DNA from: Hyaloperonospora brassicae
Taxonomy: Eukaryota > Oomycota > Peronosporomycetes > Peronosporales > Peronosporaceae
DNA length: 10,171 bases
Direction of reading: 5' to 3'
Assembly: GCA_947650285.1 (NCBI GenBank)
Contig: CANTFL010000475.1
Coordinates: forward strand, 1 to 10,171
Position numbers and translations under genes: made by a program. Under the pieces are notes generated by a model, which was not told the origin of the DNA, did not search any database, and saw only the letters and a list, made by a program, of their open reading frames with translations. Below, piece by piece: positions 8,701 to 10,171 of the stretch; within the stretch, counting starts at the first letter, position 1; each line of letters begins with the position of its first letter.

Positions 8701-9660
8701 GTCGTCTAGCTCTCTCAGTCCAGATAGAGCTATAATGTAGCGTGGTGTTGCTGCTACTTTATGAATGTGATGTGATGGGATGGGATGTCGTATTGCGGTA
8801 TGTGTTGCCAGTTCTAGCTACCATACATTAAACGTAATGATCACCGAAGCTAAACACCATGCATGTGTGTGGTGCTGCACTCTATACTAAACGCTTCATG
8901 AACGCCTGTGATGCTGTACTCGCTACTTTACGCTCGTACCAATTGTCATCGGAACACGAATAACGAACGTACTAAATTATCGACGTTTGCTGCAAAACAA
9001 CCCGCTGATACTGGTAAAGGTTTAAATGCCGTCGTTTTACGTGCACTAGCAATAAAGTACACATGAAGTGTGTAGGATCACATAAAGACATTTTGGTTTC
9101 GTCTCGGCAATCAGAAAACTCGCGGTGCATGCTTTTTGACACCGACGATGATATTATTTATCGTCTTGTGCAAAATCTCCTCCAACTCCAGATCCTACAT
9201 GTATGGAAGCCTTTTCAGCCTTATATTGACGCCGAAACAGAGTGAGCAATTGGGCCCTATTGATCAAGTGTGCTTGATAATCACAAGCTGGTAATGCACG
9301 AATAGATGAGAAACTACAAGGTACACCAATAATGTGTAGTACAAGACAGATTACATGTGCTGAAGATGATTCAAACAATTGATCATATCTTTGTCATTTG
9401 TTCAAATGTCGTAGCGAATTGACCTGATCTAATCCTTTGCGATTGACTAGGGCATATTGATCGAGCATATCCATTCATTTCCCAATGCTACTTTGTAAAT
9501 ACTGACGATGATACTGTACTATGTTCCTTTGCTATATACATTCTTAGCGGCACGTGATTGTTATTTCATGTTATCGCAGGTAGTGCGATTATGTTGAGCA
9601 CAAGGATGCGTTAGTATGGTGAATGAAAAAGGTGAAGTGAGCCAAAAAACTAATTATCCT
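5740..9660. other. AT-rich gene-poor region
   Basis: From about 5,740 onward A+T rises visibly and all six frames become densely stopped. The only openings above about 60 codons are 6120-6302 (minus), 7281-7514 (plus), 9063-9245 (plus) and 9154-9378 (minus). None carries a motif I recognise, and the last two overlap. The 9063-9245 one reads DDDIIYRLVQNLLQLQILHV and starts at an ATG, so it is the least random-looking; it may be a coding scrap. Short simple-sequence patches are present: TG-rich at 8399-8411 and a GATGG-like patch near 8769-8787. Small hairpins are 8707-8732 (tagctct/agagcta) and 9253-9268 (atcaag/cttgat). I see no transposase, reverse-transcriptase or integrase signature, no LTR pair and no RNA gene. 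Confidence 0.6.
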
Positions 9661-9663
9661 TGC

Positions 9664-10000
9664 TTACACAATGTCGTCCGACGCAGACATGATTATTGCA
9701 CTTAGTCCACAGCTACTGTTTGGATGCATTCTGATTAACTCTAACGTTACTACCAAAATTATAGAAGTCTCCTTTTCGTGACGACCGTAACGCTCAATAA
9801 GTCTTGCATGCTCTATCAGCGACCCTTGCGCTCCGTTTGTCCTCGAGCAACCGCTTGGTTTCTTACATATCACCAAATATTTCCGTAAACTTGTCGGTGC
9901 AGTTTCTGATATTGGTGACCAGGTCGACGTATGGCTCATCGAGTTTGTTCGAAAACATCGTTGACATCATTGTGAAGCTACGATTTGACATCGCGCTGTC
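9664..10000 (-). pseudogene. Coding relic of unknown family, two frames
   Basis: Reading down the minus strand, one frame is open from 10000 to 9866 and has ATG codons at 9991-9989 and just below. It includes LDEPYVDLVTNIRNCTDKF and EIFGDM. It meets TAA at 9865-9863, then continues in frame as ETKRLLEDKRSARVAD to TGA 9796-9794. A second frame takes over with IERYGRHEKETSIILVVTL and ends at TAA 9666-9664. The composition and the charged, helix-like pattern look like true protein rather than noise in this AT-rich setting. I cannot name the family. One stop and one frame change suggest decay. The antisense plus-strand opening (9804-10022) is treated as a shadow, with some doubt because it has no internal stop. 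Confidence 0.33.
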
Positions 10001-10083
10001 TCATCCTATGCAAATTAGTTGATAGCGTAGTGTAGACAGCTAAACATTGTTCCGCTGTAACACTATACGATCTTAACAAAAGA

Positions 10084-10114
10084 TTTCCAATATGTACTGA
10101 CAATCTATTGGAAA
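10084..10114. repeat. Perfect 9-bp inverted repeat, 13-nt spacer
   Basis: tttccaata (10084-10092) and tattggaaa (10106-10114) are exact reverse complements. It lies upstream of the minus-strand relic. It could be a protein-binding dyad or chance, and nothing else supports either reading. Confidence 0.45.
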
Positions 10115-10171
10115 ACAACACTTTCAACATACGACTGACGCGTCGACGCGCCTATTGTTTTTTGGAACATG

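Noticed and set aside
917..8706. The 12-mer tagcatgtcgtc occurs at both 917-928 and 8695-8706
   Set aside because: A few 12-base matches are expected by chance between positions of a 10-kb window, and the similarity does not extend.
8821..8880. ccatac followed by gatcaccgaagctaaacacc, resembling the internal region of 5S rRNA
   Set aside because: The spacing between the two motifs is too short, the flanking helices do not pair, and the 3' half is not 5S-like. It is at best a worn 5S-derived scrap.

Overview
The window reads as eukaryotic, gene-poor DNA with no intact gene that I can defend. Coding density is far too low for a bacterium, and no prokaryotic operon, rRNA, tRNA or CRISPR array is visible. 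The one confident family call is a decayed SLC1-type (dicarboxylate/amino-acid:cation symporter, EAAT-like) transporter. Together with the mid-GC left half and the lack of recognisable splice-bounded exons, this makes a stramenopile such as an oomycete my best guess. That guess is inference, because SLC1 is also found in bacteria, animals and diatoms.

Layout. Positions 1 to about 5,700 are the more GC-rich half and hold a graveyard of broken coding sequences. They are: a minus-strand relic at 295-1083 (unknown family, two internal stops); a weak plus-strand relic at 1115-1639; poorly organised coding-like fragments to about 2,300; the plus-strand SLC1 pseudogene (about 2298-3441); an unassigned open stretch at 3417-3749; and a plus-strand relic of unknown family at about 3990-4769, followed by a serine-rich open stretch at 4851-5249 that may be its C-terminal part. 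Near 5,456-5,596 lies a three-unit, 47-bp tandem repeat whose units begin with a small hairpin.

From about 5,740 to the end the sequence turns visibly AT-rich and is almost empty of coding signal. The exceptions are two short unassigned open stretches (7281-7514 and 9063-9245) and a minus-strand coding relic at 9664-10000.

Two unusually good fold-back structures stand out in the left half: a perfect 14-bp inverted repeat with a 9-nt loop (921-957), and a 22-position stem with one mismatch and two G-U wobbles around an 11-nt loop (3903-3957).

The relics do not form a pathway. The most economical reading is a block of old genes decaying by indels and nonsense changes beside an AT-rich intergenic region. 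I see no convincing new biological system. The points worth a second look are the SLC1 relic, the two hairpins, the tandem repeat, and whether the frameshifts are real or assembly errors.
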